DNA from: Amycolatopsis mongoliensis
GTDB taxonomy: Bacteria > Actinomycetota > Actinomycetes > Mycobacteriales > Pseudonocardiaceae
Assembly: GCF_030285665.1 (NCBI RefSeq)
Contig: NZ_CP127295.1
Location: 2,542,001-2,606,000, forward strand
Direction: 5' to 3'
DNA: 64,000 nt
The position numbers were made by a program, and so were the translations under genes. The notes beneath the pieces were generated by a model. The model was not told the origin of the DNA and ran no database searches. It worked only from the letters and a program-made list of their open reading frames with translations. Every line of letters starts with the position of its first letter. The first letter of the stretch is position 1. Below, in pieces: positions 62,165-64,000 of this stretch.

Positions 62165-62228
62165 AGATGATTCGGGCACAACGGTCAACGAACTACCGCC
62201 GTTCGGCGAAAACGCTCGCCCGCTCGGC

Positions 62229-62945
62229 TCAGTGCGAAGGTCGGGCCGGTTGCCGCAGGTGTTCGCCGAAGAACGACGTCACCCGGCGCCACGCGTCCTC
62301 GGACGCCTCGTGGTGGTAGGTGAACCCGACGACCTTGAGCAGCAGGTTCAGCGGTGCCGCGACCTCGATCTTGTTGGCGAACCCGTGGCTCGCACCGTCG
62401 TACTCCTTGACGTCGTGCGGGATTTCACGCTCGGTGAGCGCCGTCTCGAGCTTCGCCGCCGCGCCGCGCAGCGAGAAGTCCTTCTTGCCGAAGCTCGCGA
62501 CGATCGGGCACGCCTCGTCGAGCACCGACAGGTTCTTCGGCAGCTGTCCGTAGTACGGCGCCGACGCCTCGAAACCGCGTGACGCCGCGACGAGCGCGAA
62601 GCCGCCGCCCATGCAGAACCCGGCGATGCCGACCCGGCCCGAGCAGTCCGCACGGCCGGCCAGGAGCGCGCGCGACGCCTCGATGTCGTCGAACGCCCGG
62701 CCCTGGTTCGCGAACATGTCGGAGAACACGCGGCGTACGCACCGGCGCATGCCACCGCGCGAGTACAGGTCGGGGCTGAGCGCGAGGTAACCCTCGGCGG
62801 CGAAGCGGTCGGTGATGTTCTTCGTGTCCTGGCTCAGCCCGAACGCGTCGTGGATGAGCACCACGCCCGGGTGCGGTCCCTCGCCCGCGGGCTCCGCCAG
62901 GTAGCCGCCGATGGTCCCGTCCGTAACCGGAATAGTCATCTCCAT
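62229..62945 (-). CDS. dienelactone hydrolase family protein
   Basis: 238-aa alpha/beta hydrolase. Nucleophile Cys in GFCMGGGFAL, acid in GKKDFSL and His in YDGASHGFANK, as in dienelactone hydrolases; the true substrate may be another ester or lactone. ATG 62945 chosen because TATCTT lies seven bases upstream with no ribosome site, a leaderless layout; ATG 62939 is an alternative. Confidence 0.92.
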   Translation of the reverse strand: MEMTIPVTDGTIGGYLAEPAGEGPHPGVVLIHDAFGLSQDTKNITDRFAAEGYLALSPDLYSRGGMRRCVRRVFSDMFANQGRAFDDIEASRALLAGRADCSGRVGIAGFCMGGGFALVAASRGFEASAPYYGQLPKNLSVLDEACPIVASFGKKDFSLRGAAAKLETALTEREIPHDVKEYDGASHGFANKIEVAAPLNLLLKVVGFTYHHEASEDAWRRVTSFFGEHLRQPARPSH

Positions 62946-62952
62946 ATCGGTG

Positions 62953-62958
62953 AAGATA
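62953..62958 (-). promoter_or_regulatory. -10 box of leaderless dienelactone hydrolase gene
   Basis: TATCTT, then seven bases, then ATG. No clear -35 in the GC-rich upstream stretch. Confidence 0.5.
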
Positions 62959-62998
62959 GCGAGAATCCGGCTGGTGCGCGCGGGCCGCTGAGAGTTCC

Positions 62999-64000
62999 TC
63001 AGTCCAGGGTGAACGGGTCGAAACGGATTTGCTCGAGCTCGACGCCGACGCTCAGCAGCTTCGCGATCGTCGCCCGGATCATCGGGGGTGAGCCGGCGAC
63101 GAGGATGTCGTGGTCCTTCCAGGAACTGCGCTGGGTCACCGCGTGGGCGAGCGTGCCGCGGTCGCCGCCCGGTATCGCTCCTTCCTCGGTCACCGGGGTG
63201 ACCGTCAGCCACTTCGAAACCGCGGTCAGCCGCCGGAGGTCGTCCAGCGCGTACAGGTCCTCGGGTCTTCTGCCGCCGAAGAACAGGTGCACCGGGGGGT
63301 TGCGCTTCCAGTGCGCCAGATCGTCGAGGATCGAGACGAACGGGGTCACCCCGGTCCCGCCGGCGATCATCAGCAGCCGCTTCCTGGTGGCGGTCGGGCG
63401 CACGTTGAGCGTGCCCATCGCCGGTCCGAGCCGCCAGGTGTCCCCCGGCTTGGTGTGGTTGACGATGGCGCCGCTGACCCAGCCGCCGGGCACCGTGCGC
63501 ACGTGGAACGTCATCTGGCCGTCGCCGCGCGGCGCGGTCGCCGGGGAGAGGTAGCGCCACATCCGTGGCCGCTGCGGGACCTCCACGCTCACGTAGCTGC
63601 CCGCGCGAAAGGGCAGCAGCCCTTCGGTCTGCACCCGCACCATCGCGACGTCCCGGGACAGCTTGCGGTGGTCGAGCACCCGCGCCGTCCACGACGCCGG
63701 CCCGGTCTCCGCCTGCGCGGCCTCGCGCATGGTCTTGGCGATGAGTCCGTAAGCCGTCGTCCACGCGCTCTCCACCTCGGGCGTCCACTTCTGCTTGAGG
63801 AACCGCTTCAGCGCGGACAGCAGCGCGATGCCGACGGCGTCGTAGTGGCGGGAGACGACGGCGAACTTGCGGTGGTCACGGCCCAGTTGCGCGAGGAAGG
63901 TGGTGAGCTCGTCGGGCCGGTCGACCATCTGCACCACGTACACGATGGCGCGCAGCAGGCGGCTGCGCTGGTTCGCCATGGAGACCGGGAACAGGTCGCG
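62999..64000 (-). CDS. flavohemoprotein-like globin/FAD/NAD reductase (5' end beyond window)
   Basis: Visible 333 residues of a globin-reductase fusion. The first residues RDLFPVSMANQRSRLL and LGRDHRKFAVVSRHYDAVG are the C-terminal half of a globin, whose proximal His is probably in GRDH. A FAD-binding RYLS motif and NAD-binding GGTGVTP follow; the C-terminal AGSPPMI replaces the usual CGPxPM. The frame remains open at the right edge, so Met 63979 is internal and the N-terminal globin helices are missing. NO dioxygenase or related haem-reductase function is likely. Confidence 0.9.
   Translation of the reverse strand, partial: RDLFPVSMANQRSRLLRAIVYVVQMVDRPDELTTFLAQLGRDHRKFAVVSRHYDAVGIALLSALKRFLKQKWTPEVESAWTTAYGLIAKTMREAAQAETGPASWTARVLDHRKLSRDVAMVRVQTEGLLPFRAGSYVSVEVPQRPRMWRYLSPATAPRGDGQMTFHVRTVPGGWVSGAIVNHTKPGDTWRLGPAMGTLNVRPTATRKRLLMIAGGTGVTPFVSILDDLAHWKRNPPVHLFFGGRRPEDLYALDDLRRLTAVSKWLTVTPVTEEGAIPGGDRGTLAHAVTQRSSWKDHDILVAGSPPMIRATIAKLLSVGVELEQIRFDPFTLD

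Overview
The window is high-GC actinobacterial chromosomal DNA. The gene content points to Pseudonocardiaceae, most likely Amycolatopsis or a close relative (an inference, no search was run). Supporting evidence: a FadE5-type acyl-CoA dehydrogenase, an EtfD-type Fe-S oxidoreductase, a Dcd protein of the bifunctional mycobacterial type, an HspR/HAIR-controlled dnaK operon, an XRE(DUF5753)-DUF397 pair, GTG starts with 4-base GTGA/ATGA overlaps, and long GC-rich perfect palindromes between genes. I see no insertion sequence, prophage, CRISPR array, rRNA or biosynthetic gene cluster. There is one tRNA, Gly(CCC).

Layout. 1-9.9 kb: E1 subunits of a 2-oxoacid dehydrogenase (left edge), an M20 peptidase, a circularly permuted ATP-grasp / alpha-E / transglutaminase-like cassette, and a polar amino-acid ABC importer. 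10-21 kb: a large beta-helix-like membrane protein, SRPBCC and SUKH proteins, a thioredoxin-NHL protein with a GroES-like protein and a VanW protein, then an XRE regulator plus LRR protein divergent from a DHA2 exporter. 21-29.6 kb: two GlsB-type membrane proteins, fadE5, a LuxR-type regulator, mug, a methyltransferase, VanZ, two tiny membrane-protein genes, an oxidoreductase and an alpha/beta hydrolase. 29.7-38.8 kb: a secreted 5'-nucleotidase, small metabolic genes, an ECF42-type sigma factor with its YCII/DGPF partner, tRNA-Gly, an MpaB-like oxygenase, dcd, and a MarR/flavin monooxygenase pair. 38.9-44.2 kb: a 1,487-residue secreted protein with eleven ~100-residue repeats, and a CAP-domain protein. 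44.2-54.5 kb: a CDF transporter, an orphan DUF742 protein, etfD, an SMR exporter with a TetR regulator, acetyltransferases, the XRE-DUF397 module, a Raf-kinase-inhibitor-like protein, a DUF4097 protein and an S33 peptidase. 54.6-64 kb: dnaK-grpE-dnaJ-hspR, an ABC-F resistance-type gene behind a leaderless 14-residue leader peptide, a chitin-type LPMO coupled to a DUF305 lipoprotein, a dienelactone hydrolase, and a flavohemoprotein cut by the right edge.

Main cross-cutting observations. (1) A palindrome TTACY-N4-RGTAA lies upstream of fadE5 (twice), etfD and an alpha/beta hydrolase. FadE5 supplies electrons through ETF and EtfD takes them up, so this looks like a local beta-oxidation regulon. 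(2) HspR probably represses its own operon through two HAIR elements at dnaK. (3) The ABC-F gene has the architecture of ribosome-mediated attenuation. (4) A DasR-type site precedes the LPMO operon. (5) At least seven genes have a TANNNT box 6-7 nt before the start codon, the layout of leaderless mRNAs. (6) Several long perfect palindromes act as probable bidirectional terminators.
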